NCBI GenBank assembly: GCA_938041655.1
Contig: CALISW010000078.1
Coordinates: forward strand, 1 to 45,329
Reading direction: 5' to 3'
From: an uncultured Thiotrichales bacterium
GTDB lineage: Bacteria > Pseudomonadota > Gammaproteobacteria > CAZUMV01
DNA: 45,329 nucleotides
Shown piece by piece: positions 26,541 to 35,487 of this stretch. Position 1 is the first letter of the stretch, and the number at the start of each line of letters is the position of its first letter. Below the pieces are notes generated by a model. That model was not told the DNA's origin, searched no databases, and saw only the letters and a program-made list of their open reading frames with translations. A program made the translations under genes and the position numbers.

Positions 26541-27130
26541 ACTTCCTTAGTGGCGACTGCTACCGTGTAATGACTGCCCTGCTTCAGCTTTTTATAATTA
26601 CCAAACATTTCAGTCAGGTTGCGCTTCATATATTTTCGCAAGCCATTAATGGTGACCACATAGAGCTTGCCATTCGGCGCCAATAACTGCAGCGCATCAA
26701 ACAGATAAATAGAGAGCATCTCTTTGCCTACTTTAGCGGGCACATTCGAAACCACCAAATCCCAACAGCCCTGCTCTTTAACCGCGTCAAAACCATTACT
26801 CAGAACTGCTTTGGCATTATTACAACCATTCAGTTGCAGGTTTTTGTTGCTGTAGTCGACCGCGACAAAATCCTTGTCCAGCAACAGGGTTTTTCCAGCG
26901 CTGGCTTCTGTAGCCAGCACCAGACCAAGCGGTCCATAACCACAACCAAGGTCCAGACAGTTGTCCTGTTCTGAAATCTCCAATCGATCCAGTAGCAAAC
27001 GTGTGCCAGCGTCTATCTCTCGTGGCGAAAAAAGGCCCCAGGTGGTTTTAAAGTTGTAATTTTTTTCGCGCAGATTTGCGCTAAAGCTGATGTCCTGGCG
27101 CCAGGCATCTATTTGCTTGTGATCAGGCAA
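26537..27130 (-). CDS. RsmC-like class I SAM-dependent methyltransferase
   Basis: The protein (197 residues from the chosen start) has W-G-L-F-S-P-R-E-I-D-A-G-T-R, SAM motif I D-L-G-C-G-Y-G-P-L-G-L and the substrate-pocket S-N-V-P-A-K, where RNA and DNA N-methyltransferases carry N-P-P-F/Y. It belongs to the methyltransferase small (MTS) group, like the catalytic half of RsmC, so rRNA guanine methylation is possible, but the N-V-P-A variant makes the target uncertain. The frame opens with an ATG at 27190, 68 bp inside purK; GTG at 27139 and TTG at 27130 are more credible, the latter with GGTGG five bases before it. Confidence 0.8.
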   Translation of the reverse strand: MPDHKQIDAWRQDISFSANLREKNYNFKTTWGLFSPREIDAGTRLLLDRLEISEQDNCLDLGCGYGPLGLVLATEASAGKTLLLDKDFVAVDYSNKNLQLNGCNNAKAVLSNGFDAVKEQGCWDLVVSNVPAKVGKEMLSIYLFDALQLLAPNGKLYVVTINGLRKYMKRNLTEMFGNYKKLKQGSHYTVAVATKEV

Positions 27131-28259
27131 CCGTTCCACCGAGTTTGGTAAACATCTCAGCCGCTTTTTTATGCAGCTCTTCCAGATCATTACCGAGATA
27201 GTTGAAGTGACCCATCTTGCGTCCGCGACGTGCCTCTTTCTTGTTATACAGGTGCAAATGAATATGCTTGTCGACTTCCAGCATATCCCAGTTCGGCACT
27301 CTTTTTTTCCAGAGGTTACCCAACAAATTTACCATCACTACCGATGACTTTAAACGCGTATCGCCCAGACCGGCATTCGTCAATATCCTGACTTGCTGCT
27401 CAAACTGGGACGTCATCACAGCATCTTGTGTGTAATGACCACTGTTATGGGTGCGTGGCGCTATTTCATTAACCAGTAAGCGATTCTTTTTGGTGACGAA
27501 AAACTCCACCGCCAGAATACCGATCAAATCCAGGGCAGTTGCCAATGTCTTGGCCGCTTCTTCAGCTTGCTCTTGCAACTCTGAATCAATATCGGCTGGC
27601 ACCGCACTGGTATGTAGAATCCCTTTTTTATGCACGTTTTCAGCAATTGGAAAACAGCTGATATTGCCATCTTTGTCTCTGCCCAATATCACCGAGATCT
27701 CTTTCGCCAGATCTATTTTTTCTTCCAGAATACATTCCGGATTATCCAGATGTTCCCACGCCGCTTCCAGATCATCCGGCACCATCACCAGTGCCTGACC
27801 CTTACCGTCATAGCCCATCTCGGTGATTTTAAGAATAGCGGGAAACTTCATGGTCTTGCGCGCGCTATCCAAATCATCTGGCCCAGCGATGACCTGAAAG
27901 GCTGCAGTACTTAGTCCTTGATCGAGGATCATGGTTTTTTCTACAACGCGATTTTGTGAATAACGAAAACAGTCGGGTGACGGGTGTACTTCTGAAAACT
28001 GACCGATGTACTCCAGACTGGTAGCCGGAACATTTTCAAATTCAACGGTTACCGCATCACATTCCAGACCAAGTTGACGCAATGCATCTTCATCCTCATA
28101 AGCTGCCTGAACATGCTCATCTGCCAATTCACCAGCCGGGGAATCAGGATCCGGCTCCAGAACAATGACACGATGCCCCATCGCGTGGGCAGCTTCAGTG
28201 AACATCAGCCCCAGCTGACCACCACCAATCACACCCAGAGTGTAGACCTTATCGTTCAT
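27123..28259 (-). CDS. purK: 5-(carboxyamino)imidazole ribonucleotide synthase
   Basis: This 378-residue ATP-grasp enzyme carboxylates AIR using ATP and bicarbonate in purine synthesis. Signatures: G-V-I-G-G-G-Q-L-G-L-M at residues 9-19, K-I-T-E-M-G-Y-D-G-K-G-Q in the ATP-binding region, E-E-K-I-D with E-I-S-V-I, and N-E-I-A-P-R-T-H-N-S-G-H-Y-T. It lies 6 bp after purE on the same strand, so carboxylation and mutase steps are made together. Its 3' end overlaps the RsmC-like gene slightly, and that gene is likely to be read from the same message. Confidence 0.96.
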   Translation of the reverse strand: MNDKVYTLGVIGGGQLGLMFTEAAHAMGHRVIVLEPDPDSPAGELADEHVQAAYEDEDALRQLGLECDAVTVEFENVPATSLEYIGQFSEVHPSPDCFRYSQNRVVEKTMILDQGLSTAAFQVIAGPDDLDSARKTMKFPAILKITEMGYDGKGQALVMVPDDLEAAWEHLDNPECILEEKIDLAKEISVILGRDKDGNISCFPIAENVHKKGILHTSAVPADIDSELQEQAEEAAKTLATALDLIGILAVEFFVTKKNRLLVNEIAPRTHNSGHYTQDAVMTSQFEQQVRILTNAGLGDTRLKSSVVMVNLLGNLWKKRVPNWDMLEVDKHIHLHLYNKKEARRGRKMGHFNYLGNDLEELHKKAAEMFTKLGGTVA

Positions 28260-28265
28260 AGATTA

Positions 28266-28757
28266 TTACTGTGGAGGCAACTTCGAATTTTTGGCTTTGT
28301 CATACTGTTCTTTTCTAAAAGCTGATAATTTTTTTGACAAGGCAGCATCATCGAGTGCCAACATACTGATGGCGAACAAAGCGGCATTAGCGGCACCAGC
28401 TTCACCAATTGCAAAGGTTGCTACTGGCACGCCTTTGGGCATTTGCACAATGGATAAGAGTGAGTCCTGACCTTGCAGATGTCGTGATGGTACCGGCACC
28501 CCTAATACAGGCACAGTGGTTTTTGCAGCCAACATGCCGGGCAAGTGAGCCGCCCCGCCAGCACCAGCGATAATACAACTCAAACCTCGATCAACAGCGG
28601 AGTCTGCATACTCAAACAGGTAATCAGGTGTGCGATGCGCCGAGACTACCTTAGCCTCATGTTCAATCCCGAATGTTTCTAGCACTTGAACTGCTTTCTC
28701 CATCACAGGCCAATCGCTGTCACTACCCATGACCACGCCGACACGCTGTTGCTGCAT
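28266..28757 (-). CDS. purE: N5-carboxyaminoimidazole ribonucleotide mutase
   Basis: The class I PurE enzyme converts N5-CAIR, the PurK product, to CAIR. The 163 residues begin with [11 protein letters not shown], include S-A-H-R-T-P with the catalytic His, and [13 protein letters not shown]. An ATG four codons upstream (28769) is also possible; the one at 28757 is chosen because GGATAGAG lies closer to ribosome-site distance. It heads the purE-purK pair, and its upstream region is shared with the divergent purC. Confidence 0.95.
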   Translation of the reverse strand: MQQQRVGVVMGSDSDWPVMEKAVQVLETFGIEHEAKVVSAHRTPDYLFEYADSAVDRGLSCIIAGAGGAAHLPGMLAAKTTVPVLGVPVPSRHLQGQDSLLSIVQMPKGVPVATFAIGEAGAANAALFAISMLALDDAALSKKLSAFRKEQYDKAKNSKLPPQ

Positions 28758-28825
28758 AACTCTATCCATTCGATCGGAAAGCGGCGTAGAATAACATATT
28801 ATTCGTGTAAATATGGAACCTCTGG

Positions 28826-28860
28826 GGCATCTAAGTTACGATGCCGGTAGTTCATAGAAC
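28826..28860. promoter_or_regulatory. two small inverted repeats between purE and purC
   Basis: GGCATC and GATGCC form an inverted repeat with an 8-bp spacer (28826-28845), followed by GTTC-ATA-GAAC (28850-28860). Both lie in the 142-bp divergent region upstream of purC. No PurR-like box (ACGCAAACGTTTGCGT type) is present, so if these bind a regulator it is not classical PurR. The arms are short. Confidence 0.25.
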
Positions 28861-28899
28861 AACTCACCAAACGAGCCAGAGTTATCAGGAAGAAAAACA

Positions 28900-29772
28900 T
28901 TGAGTACTACAGAAATAACCTCACTCGAAAAAATTTACAGCGGTAAAGTACGGGATATTTATGCTATCAATGATGAATTGTTGTTGATGCTTGCCAGCGA
29001 TCGATTGTCTGCATTTGACGTGATTCTGCCCACCCCAATTACCGGCAAAGGAGAAATCCTGACGAGAGTTTCCAATTTCTGGTTCGATATGTTCGAAGAC
29101 ATACTGCCTAATCATCTCACCGAACATAGCGCTGACGAATTTATTACCGATGATGACGAACTGGCTTATGCTCAACATCGCAGTGTCATTGTTAAACGCT
29201 TGAAGCCATTGCCTGTAGAAGCCATCGTCAGAGGCTATTTGATTGGCTCAGGCTGGAAGGACTACCAGAAAACCGGTGAAGTCTGCGGCGTAAGCCTGCC
29301 GGAGAATCTACAGTTGGCCGATAAATTGCCAGAAGTCATCTACACCCCTTCTACCAAAGCAGCGGTTGGTAACCACGATATAAACATCGACTATGATGAA
29401 ACGGTCAAGCTTGTTGGTGCCGAGCTGGCAGAACAGATCAAACAAGCCAGCATTACCATTTACACCCGTGCTGCGGAGTACGCTCTGGCTCGCGGCATTA
29501 TTATTGCGGATACCAAGTTTGAATTTGGCCTTGATGAAGTCGGTAGATTACATCTTATGGATGAAGTGCTGACACCTGACTCATCACGATTCTGGCCGGT
29601 AGATCGATATCAGCCTGGTACCTCACCGTTTTCTTTTGACAAGCAATATATCCGTGATTACCTGGAAGGCTTGAATTGGAACAAACAGCCTCCAGGGCCT
29701 GAAATACCCCATGAAATCATAGAAAAAACCCGCGAAAACTATAACAAGGCTGTAGAACTCCTCACACAATAG
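28900..29772 (+). CDS. purC: phosphoribosylaminoimidazole-succinocarboxamide synthase
   Basis: SAICAR synthase joins CAIR and aspartate with ATP in purine synthesis. The 290 residues carry I-Y-S-G-K-V-R-D-I-Y at the ATP site, A-S-D-R-L-S-A-F-D, the V-R-G-Y-L-I-G-S-G-W-K-D-Y block and D-T-K-F-E-F-G with D-E-V-L-T-P-D-S-S-R-F-W. The length places it with the longer bacterial/yeast form rather than the 237-residue E. coli form. The start is TTG, supported by AGGAAG upstream and the lack of an in-frame ATG. It is divergent from purE, so all three purine genes meet at one control region. Confidence 0.96.
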   Translation: MSTTEITSLEKIYSGKVRDIYAINDELLLMLASDRLSAFDVILPTPITGKGEILTRVSNFWFDMFEDILPNHLTEHSADEFITDDDELAYAQHRSVIVKRLKPLPVEAIVRGYLIGSGWKDYQKTGEVCGVSLPENLQLADKLPEVIYTPSTKAAVGNHDINIDYDETVKLVGAELAEQIKQASITIYTRAAEYALARGIIIADTKFEFGLDEVGRLHLMDEVLTPDSSRFWPVDRYQPGTSPFSFDKQYIRDYLEGLNWNKQPPGPEIPHEIIEKTRENYNKAVELLTQ

Positions 29773-29905
29773 AGCCCTAAGTTATTGTTTTATATATATT
29801 TAACAATTGTAACTGTGACAGCATTTCACATAAATGAGTGGAATAAAGACTTTTCTGTTGTATATTGTTTTCTCTAACAACAATACTACAACGTAGGAGT
29901 TAAAG

Positions 29906-30175
29906 ATGGATATTGTAAGTTTACTAGCATCCCTGGTACCTGGAATTCTTGGCGGCAACATTGCTGGCGCCCTGATGAAGAAATACAGCCTTGGCTTACT
30001 GGGCAATAGCCTGTCAGGCATAGTTGGTGGCGGACTGGGCGGCACGCTCGGTGGTTCTGCCATCGGTGGTGCAACAGGTTCAGCTATGGTCGGTAATATC
30101 GCCGGTGGCGGTATTGGTGGCGCAGTTGTGATGGTCGTAGTTGGCCTGATCAAGAAGGCTCTAGCGAAAGCTTAA
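29906..30175 (+). CDS. small glycine-zipper hydrophobic protein, unknown function
   Basis: The 89-residue protein is made of Gly, Ala, Ile, Leu and Val with almost no charge until a K-K-A-L-A-K-A end. From residue 33 it is a run of G-x-x-x-G and G-G-x-G-G repeats ([19 protein letters not shown]), the glycine-zipper pattern of membrane-packed helices. AGGAG stands 6 nt before the ATG and a strong terminator 17 bp after the stop, so it is a well-expressed single gene. I do not recognise the family; a membrane-inserted peptide, bacteriocin-like or oligomeric membrane protein are all possible. Confidence 0.7.
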   Translation: MDIVSLLASLVPGILGGNIAGALMKKYSLGLLGNSLSGIVGGGLGGTLGGSAIGGATGSAMVGNIAGGGIGGAVVMVVVGLIKKALAKA

Positions 30176-30192
30176 GTTCTTCCAAAGGACCC

Positions 30193-30232
30193 AAACCCGG
30201 TTATTCTCGTTCCGAGTAACCGGGTTTTTTTA
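30193..30232 (+). terminator. rho-independent terminator after the glycine-zipper gene
   Basis: An 11-bp outer stem (AAACCCGGTTA with TAACCGGGTTT) encloses a CTCG/CGAG inner stem and is followed by a run of T. It ends transcription of the glycine-zipper gene 40 bp before rsmA. Confidence 0.93.
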
Positions 30233-30274
30233 TGCCTGACATCATTTGTGTAACACGGTGCTATCATTAGTAAT

Positions 30275-31069
30275 ATGGGACGCCACAAAAAACGCTTTGG
30301 ACAACATTTCCTGCACGATGAATTTGTCCTGCAACAAATAACGTCAGCGATAAACCCGCAAGCAAACGATACAATTATTGAAATTGGTCCGGGTGCCGGT
30401 GCCTTGACCAAACACTTGTTGCCTGAGCTAAAGCAGCTAACAGTAATTGAACTGGATAGAGATTTAATACCTGCCCTGAAAAAACTCGGAGAGAGCTTCA
30501 ACTGTGAGCTAGCCATCATCAATCAGGATGTACTCGAGGTAGATTTCACTCAACTGGCTTCCGATATAAACACCTCGTTAAGAATAATCGGCAACCTCCC
30601 TTACAACATCTCAACTCCGGTCATTTTCAAGTGCCTGGAGTCAACTGACGCCATTCATGAGATGATATTTTTACTGCAAAAAGAAGTCGTAGAGCGACTC
30701 ACTGCATCACCTGGCAGCAAAAGCTATGGACGCTTATCGGTCATGGCCCAATATCATTGCCACACTGAATATCTGCTTGATGTTGGCCCCGAAGCATTTA
30801 CACCACCACCGCGAGTAGATTCTGCACTGGTAAAATTAAAGCCCCATGACAAACCGCTTAAGCTACTTGAGCACAAGACGTTACAAACAGTGGTTAGAAA
30901 TGCCTTTTCACAACGACGTAAAACTATTACCAATAGTTTAAAGACCTTGATCTCAGTTTCAGAGATTGAAGCTCTCAAAATCAATCCAAAACTGCGACCC
31001 GAACAATTATCAGTTGAACAATTCGTTGATCTCAGTAACCATGTAAGCACAACAAAAATCGGGGATTAA
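30275..31069 (+). CDS. rsmA: 16S rRNA dimethyladenosine transferase
   Basis: RsmA (KsgA) dimethylates the two adjacent adenines in the loop of helix 45 of 16S rRNA during small-subunit maturation. The 264 residues start with K-K-R-F-G-Q-H-F-L and carry SAM motif I-E-I-G-P-G-A-G-A-L-T and the catalytic N-L-P-Y-N-I-S, then F-T-P-P-P-R-V-D-S-A near 180 and a C-terminal R-N-A-F-S-Q-R-R-K. It leads the rsmA-apaG-apaH set, an order common in gammaproteobacteria, although pdxA and surA do not precede it here. A terminator isolates it from the gene upstream. Confidence 0.97.
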   Translation: MGRHKKRFGQHFLHDEFVLQQITSAINPQANDTIIEIGPGAGALTKHLLPELKQLTVIELDRDLIPALKKLGESFNCELAIINQDVLEVDFTQLASDINTSLRIIGNLPYNISTPVIFKCLESTDAIHEMIFLLQKEVVERLTASPGSKSYGRLSVMAQYHCHTEYLLDVGPEAFTPPPRVDSALVKLKPHDKPLKLLEHKTLQTVVRNAFSQRRKTITNSLKTLISVSEIEALKINPKLRPEQLSVEQFVDLSNHVSTTKIGD

Positions 31070-31076
31070 ACCTACT

Positions 31077-31469
31077 GTGTCATCTGAACCAGCGAGTGAA
31101 GAATATAAGATTCGAATCAGCGTTGAAAGCGCCTATCTGGACACCGAGTCCGACCCGGATGACGAGCGTTTTGTGTTCTCCTACACGGTCACTATAGAAA
31201 ACCTCGGCAACACTGCAGCCCAACTGTTAAATAGACACTGGATCATTATTGATGGAAATGGTCGCGAACAGGAAGTTAAAGGCGAAGGTGTGGTCGGCGA
31301 ACAGCCACTGATAGAACCCGGCACCGGCTATCAATACACCAGTGGCACCATGCTGGAGACACCGGTTGGCATTATGCAAGGCTCATATCAAATGCAAGGT
31401 AGCGACGGTTTGTTGTTCGATGCTGAAATCAAACCTTTTACGCTAGCCATTCCCAGAGTCTTGCACTAA
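31077..31469 (+). CDS. apaG: ApaG (CorD) protein
   Basis: ApaG is a roughly 125-residue immunoglobulin-like protein conserved beside rsmA and apaH; deletion affects cobalt resistance in Salmonella, and the exact activity is unknown. The 130 residues show F-S-Y-T-V-T-I-E-N, R-H-W-I-I-I-D-G-N-G, E-V-K-G-E-G-V-V-G-E-Q-P and G-S-Y-Q-M. The start is GTG 7 bp after the rsmA stop; the frame has no ATG before the first conserved strand. It is translated with apaH, which follows after 2 bp. Confidence 0.96.
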   Translation: MSSEPASEEYKIRISVESAYLDTESDPDDERFVFSYTVTIENLGNTAAQLLNRHWIIIDGNGREQEVKGEGVVGEQPLIEPGTGYQYTSGTMLETPVGIMQGSYQMQGSDGLLFDAEIKPFTLAIPRVLH

Positions 31470-31471
31470 AC

Positions 31472-32287
31472 ATGGCAATCTACGCGGTAGGCGACGTTCA
31501 GGGCTGTTATGACCAACTTCGACAGCTACTCGACAAGCTTAACTTTGATCGTAATCATGACACTTTGTGGCTGACCGGTGATCTGGTCAATCGCGGCCCT
31601 AAATCGCTTAAAACTTTACGCTATGTAAAAAAACTCGGTAAAGCTGCCGTTACTGTATTAGGTAATCATGATCTACATCTACTATCTGTTTACAACAAAC
31701 ATCACAGCCTTAAAACCAGCCCTGATTTTACCAATATTTTAAAAGCAAAAGACTCTGACGAATTAATTCACTGGTTACGACACCAGCCTCTAATGCACCA
31801 CGACCAAGAACTGAACACAGTCCTGGTGCATGCCGGTTTAGCCCCGCAATGGAGTCTTACAGAAGCACAGCAATGCGCGCGTGAATTTGAGTTGGTGCTA
31901 AAACGGCGAGACTATTCTCTATTTCTACCTTCGATGTATGGCAACACACCCAACCTCTGGTCTGATGAGCTTGAAGGTGCAGAGCGCTTACGCTTTACCG
32001 TTAACGCATTTACGCGCATGCGGTTTTGTGATCAAAAAGGTGCTCTGACTTTTACCGATAAAAACAATCCGAACAAAGCGCCCGCTCATCTCTTGCCCTG
32101 GTTTAAGGTCAACAAGAGAAAAAATAGAGACGTGCGCATCATTTTTGGACACTGGTCTACGCTAGGATATATGAATGATGAAAACCTCATTGCACTGGAC
32201 ACCGGATGTGTCTGGGGTGGTGAGCTTACCGCTATTCGAATTGATCAGAAAAACTCAAAACCAGTGAGTGTAAAACACAGCGCTTGA
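31472..32287 (+). CDS. apaH: symmetrical bis(5'-nucleosyl)-tetraphosphatase
   Basis: ApaH splits diadenosine tetraphosphate into two ADP and also removes Np4 caps from RNA. The 271 residues bear the phosphoesterase metal motifs G-D-V-Q-G-C (GD-x-HG type with Q in place of H), G-D-L-V-N-R-G-P and L-G-N-H-D near residues 69-73, later V-L-V-H-A-G and F-G-H-W-S. It is the last gene of the rsmA-apaG-apaH set. The RDD gene starts almost at its stop, so read-through into the next operon is likely. Confidence 0.96.
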   Translation: MAIYAVGDVQGCYDQLRQLLDKLNFDRNHDTLWLTGDLVNRGPKSLKTLRYVKKLGKAAVTVLGNHDLHLLSVYNKHHSLKTSPDFTNILKAKDSDELIHWLRHQPLMHHDQELNTVLVHAGLAPQWSLTEAQQCAREFELVLKRRDYSLFLPSMYGNTPNLWSDELEGAERLRFTVNAFTRMRFCDQKGALTFTDKNNPNKAPAHLLPWFKVNKRKNRDVRIIFGHWSTLGYMNDENLIALDTGCVWGGELTAIRIDQKNSKPVSVKHSA

Positions 32288-32298
32288 TTCAATCACAC

Positions 32299-32985
32299 AT
32301 GCAAAAACTAGACACCAACCAAGATATTGATACTCCTGAAGGCATCTCTATCAGCCTCTCCCCGGTCGGCCCAATCGTTCGAGCACAGGCATGGATGATC
32401 GATAATTTAATCTTTTTTGGTGCGATGACTCTGGTGGGCACTATCACCTCCCTATTTGGTAGTTTTGGTATGGGCATCTATTACATCGCTCTGTTTTTTC
32501 TGTACTGGTTCTATCCGGTCTGTTTTGAAGTGTTGTTCAATGGCTCCACGCCAGGCAAAAAAGCTATGAACATCCGGGTGCTTCATATTGATGGTACACC
32601 GGTAGGCTGGGCAGCGTCGATTAACCGCAACCTGTTACGCACTGTTGATTTTTTACCGTTGTTCTATGCTGTTGGATTTATTTCGATGTTACTTAACAAT
32701 CGCTTTCAACGACTCGGTGACATCGTTGCTGGCACCATGGTCGTCTACAATCCAAATCAAATTGTATTACCCGAAATAGCAGAAGCTACAGCCGTCGCGC
32801 CGCCCTATCCGCTGGTGGCTGAAGAACAAAGAGCGATTCTGAATTTTGCTGAACGGCTTGACAATTTAAGCTCTGAGCGCAGTGATGAACTGGCGAGCCT
32901 GACCGGCCCACTAGTGCAAGAGTCAAACTCTCCCGGCCAACAACTACTGGGAATAGCTAACTGGATTAACGGCAGGCGCACATGA
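32299..32985 (+). CDS. RDD-family membrane protein
   Basis: The 228-residue protein has the RDD arrangement: R-A-Q-A-W-M-I-D at the start of the first membrane segment, a second segment ending in P-V-C-F-E-V, the G-K-K-A-M-N-I-R-V loop and a third segment. A hydrophilic C-terminal part of about 70 residues follows. RDD proteins have been linked to cation transport in some bacteria, but most have no assigned function. An in-frame TTG at 32284 overlapping the apaH stop is possible; the ATG at 32299 is preferred. It opens a six-gene overlapping operon (RDD to DUF58) and overlaps the next gene by ATGA. Confidence 0.88.
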   Translation: MQKLDTNQDIDTPEGISISLSPVGPIVRAQAWMIDNLIFFGAMTLVGTITSLFGSFGMGIYYIALFFLYWFYPVCFEVLFNGSTPGKKAMNIRVLHIDGTPVGWAASINRNLLRTVDFLPLFYAVGFISMLLNNRFQRLGDIVAGTMVVYNPNQIVLPEIAEATAVAPPYPLVAEEQRAILNFAERLDNLSSERSDELASLTGPLVQESNSPGQQLLGIANWINGRRT

Positions 32986-33995
32986 GACAGGAACAATTTG
33001 TTTCACAACATAGTGAAGCCTGGCATCAATTAAGTGAATGGTTAAGGCTCAACTCCTTAAATGCGAAGGACCGGCAAATCAGCATACAAGTGAACAAGCT
33101 GCACTGGCATCAAGACTTTGATTTCCCCAGTACCTATCGACAGGTATGCCAGCACCTGGCTCTAGCCAGAAGCAGACAATACAGCCAACCTCTGCTGGAT
33201 AAAATAGGAAATCTGGTGCTGGCAGGTCACCAACAGTTTTACCGGCCCAAAACAAACCTCAAAGAAAAATTCTTTGCCTTGCTGCTAGTGAAATTACCGC
33301 AGACGATCCGCCAGGAATGGATACTGATGGCTATCTCCAGCGTGTTGTTTATGGGCAGCTTGATAACAACACTTATCGCGATACAGATCAACCCTGATTT
33401 AACCTACAGTATTGTTGATGCCGGCAACGTTGCCGAGATGGAGCAAATGTATCGACCCGACAGTCATGCACGCGCCAGTGATACACGCGAAGCAGATAGT
33501 GATGTTTTAATGTTTGGCTTTTACATCATGAACAACACCAGCATTGGCTTAAGAACTTTTGCCAGCGGTCTGTTATTCGGTATTGGCAGTATTATGATAT
33601 TGCTCTTTAATGGACTCACTATTGGCACTGTTGCTGGCCATCTTACCCAGCTCGGTTACATTGAAACCTTCTGGGGTTTTGTATCGGGTCATAGTGCGAT
33701 GGAGCTCATCGCCATCATCATCTCTGGTGCTGCCGGATTAAAACTCAGCGCAGCACTATTGCGGCCAGGACAACGCTCACGGCTGCGCGCCTTAAAAGAA
33801 AATGCCCGGATCGCGCTGATCATGATGTATGGTGCGACTGCCATGTTTTTTATAGCTGCTTTCATTGAAGCATTCTGGTCACCCAGAACGTTTATTCCGG
33901 TAAACATTAAGTACACTGTTGGAATACTCTTGTGGGTGCTGGTCATCGCTTACTTTTGCCTGTGTGGCCGCGGTAAGGTGCTTGATGAAACTTGA
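32982..33995 (+). CDS. SpoIIM-family (DUF95) membrane protein
   Basis: The 337-residue protein has a cytoplasmic N-terminal part of about 110 residues and five membrane stretches (about 113-135, 186-218, 238-260, 276-299 and 311-329). The family motif G-H-S-A-M-E-L-I-A-I lies near 236-245. The name comes from a Bacillus engulfment protein, but this family is common in non-sporulating bacteria next to RDD and MoxR genes. It starts in an ATGA overlap with RDD and overlaps the next start by 11 bp, so dosage should be coupled. The function of the Gram-negative members is unknown. Confidence 0.9.
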   Translation: MRQEQFVSQHSEAWHQLSEWLRLNSLNAKDRQISIQVNKLHWHQDFDFPSTYRQVCQHLALARSRQYSQPLLDKIGNLVLAGHQQFYRPKTNLKEKFFALLLVKLPQTIRQEWILMAISSVLFMGSLITTLIAIQINPDLTYSIVDAGNVAEMEQMYRPDSHARASDTREADSDVLMFGFYIMNNTSIGLRTFASGLLFGIGSIMILLFNGLTIGTVAGHLTQLGYIETFWGFVSGHSAMELIAIIISGAAGLKLSAALLRPGQRSRLRALKENARIALIMMYGATAMFFIAAFIEAFWSPRTFIPVNIKYTVGILLWVLVIAYFCLCGRGKVLDET

Positions 33996-35487
33996 AGACA
34001 TCACCGTCAAAATAAGGCCGCGTGATGCCTGGGAAGCTATCGACCTGGGCTTTAAGTTTACCCAGCAAAACTGGCGTGTAATTTATTTTCCATGGGCAAT
34101 ATTTTTAACCGCGGTTGTGATCATTGTGACTATTGGCTTACAACGCTGGCCGTTATTTTCACTATTCGTAATCTGGTGGCTAAAGCCGGTTTATGATCGC
34201 GTACTGCTTTCGATTTGTAGCCGCACCTTGTTTAATGACAAGCCGGGTACAGAAGATACATTACGTTCGATCCCCGAAAATCTGCGCTCACAATTATTCA
34301 GCGGCCTGACTTATCATCGCTTTTCATTTTCGCGGAGCTTTTATTTACCAGTGACGTTACTGGAAAAGCTAAAAGGCACCGAGCGCAAAAACAGATGCAA
34401 TATACTTTCACTCCGTACCAGTGGCCACGCAGTATGGTTAACAGTGACCTGCATGATATTTGAACAGATCATGAGCATTACCCTGATCGGCTTCATCTAT
34501 ATGATGATCCCGGAAAGTCATCAGGCGGACTTAATGGGTATGCTTTTCAATGATGACTACACTTTTCAACAAAGCCTGGTGATCAATCTTTTATATGGTA
34601 TCGGTATCTTGGTGATCGAACCATTTTACGTCGCTGGCGGCTTTATGTTGTATATCAACCGTCGTACGATCCTGGAAGGCTGGGATATAGAACTGAGTTT
34701 CAGGAACCTGAGCAATCGCTTAAGCAAATTAATAAAAGGTCCCACCACCACCTTGCTCTTACTACTGGCATTATCTCCACTACTGCTTACGCAACCAGCT
34801 GCCGCTGAAGTAGATGATGAATACCCGGAAGAACCAATCGCACAAAGCCTCAGACCAGTGACTGATTCTTCCACTGTAGTTGAAGAAATTTTCGCTCGTG
34901 AAGAAATGGGCAAAAAAGAGACCCGCAAGGGCCTTGAGTACATTGGTGATAATGTTGATACTGATGCGGATGGCTTTGATTTTTCAGGCATCGGAGAACT
35001 GATCGTTTATCTGGCACAAACGTTTAAAATATTGTTGGTTTTAGTAATACTGATTTTGATTGCAATGGCAATCTTGCACCGTGACAAATGGCTGCATTTA
35101 CTCGGCATTGGTGACCTGCCGAAAAAAGATGAAGCCGTGATCGAAAGTTTGTTTGGCATGGATTTACGACCAGACTCTCTACCAGACGACATCGCTAGCA
35201 GCGCCAGACAACTGGCGGAGAATAACGACTTACGCGGCGCTTTAAGCTTGCTCTATCGTGGCGTGTTAAGCATTCTGGTGAATCATGACAAATTGGCTAT
35301 AAGCAGCGCACATACAGAAAATGAAATCCTGGCCCTTGCAGACTCTGAAATCAAAAACACGCGTAAAAGTTATCTCGGCCAATTAACCAACGAATGGATC
35401 AGAACGGCATATAGTCAAAGCATATCTACCCAAGACCTGGTACTCAGTCTGTGTGACCAATGGCCTCAATTCACGGTGCAACAGTGA
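33985..35487 (+). CDS. membrane protein with C-terminal DUF4129 domain
   Basis: The 500-residue protein has an N-terminal half with several membrane segments, and a periplasmic loop beginning after A-A-A-E and lasting about 90 residues. A last membrane segment (I-L-L-V-L-V-I-L-I-L-I-A-M-A-I-L) leads to a cytoplasmic DUF4129 domain: L-R-G-A-L-S-L-L-Y-R-G-V-L-S and H-T-E-N-E-I-L. The ATG at 33985 was chosen over one 22 codons upstream because that extension is an unlikely Cys-rich stretch within the spoIIM gene. DUF4129 proteins usually sit with MoxR and DUF58 proteins and may form a membrane platform for them. Exact role unknown. Confidence 0.85.
   Translation: MKLEDITVKIRPRDAWEAIDLGFKFTQQNWRVIYFPWAIFLTAVVIIVTIGLQRWPLFSLFVIWWLKPVYDRVLLSICSRTLFNDKPGTEDTLRSIPENLRSQLFSGLTYHRFSFSRSFYLPVTLLEKLKGTERKNRCNILSLRTSGHAVWLTVTCMIFEQIMSITLIGFIYMMIPESHQADLMGMLFNDDYTFQQSLVINLLYGIGILVIEPFYVAGGFMLYINRRTILEGWDIELSFRNLSNRLSKLIKGPTTTLLLLLALSPLLLTQPAAAEVDDEYPEEPIAQSLRPVTDSSTVVEEIFAREEMGKKETRKGLEYIGDNVDTDADGFDFSGIGELIVYLAQTFKILLVLVILILIAMAILHRDKWLHLLGIGDLPKKDEAVIESLFGMDLRPDSLPDDIASSARQLAENNDLRGALSLLYRGVLSILVNHDKLAISSAHTENEILALADSEIKNTRKSYLGQLTNEWIRTAYSQSISTQDLVLSLCDQWPQFTVQQ

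Noticed and set aside
27123-27190. Frameshift or gene fusion at the purK/methyltransferase junction
   Set aside because: Both proteins are complete by motif; the overlap is only an upstream in-frame extension, explained by a later GTG or TTG start.
29800-30153. Proline-rich minus-strand ORF opposite the glycine-zipper gene
   Set aside because: It is the complement of Gly codons (GGN/NCC), has no ribosome site, and crosses the promoter region of the real gene.
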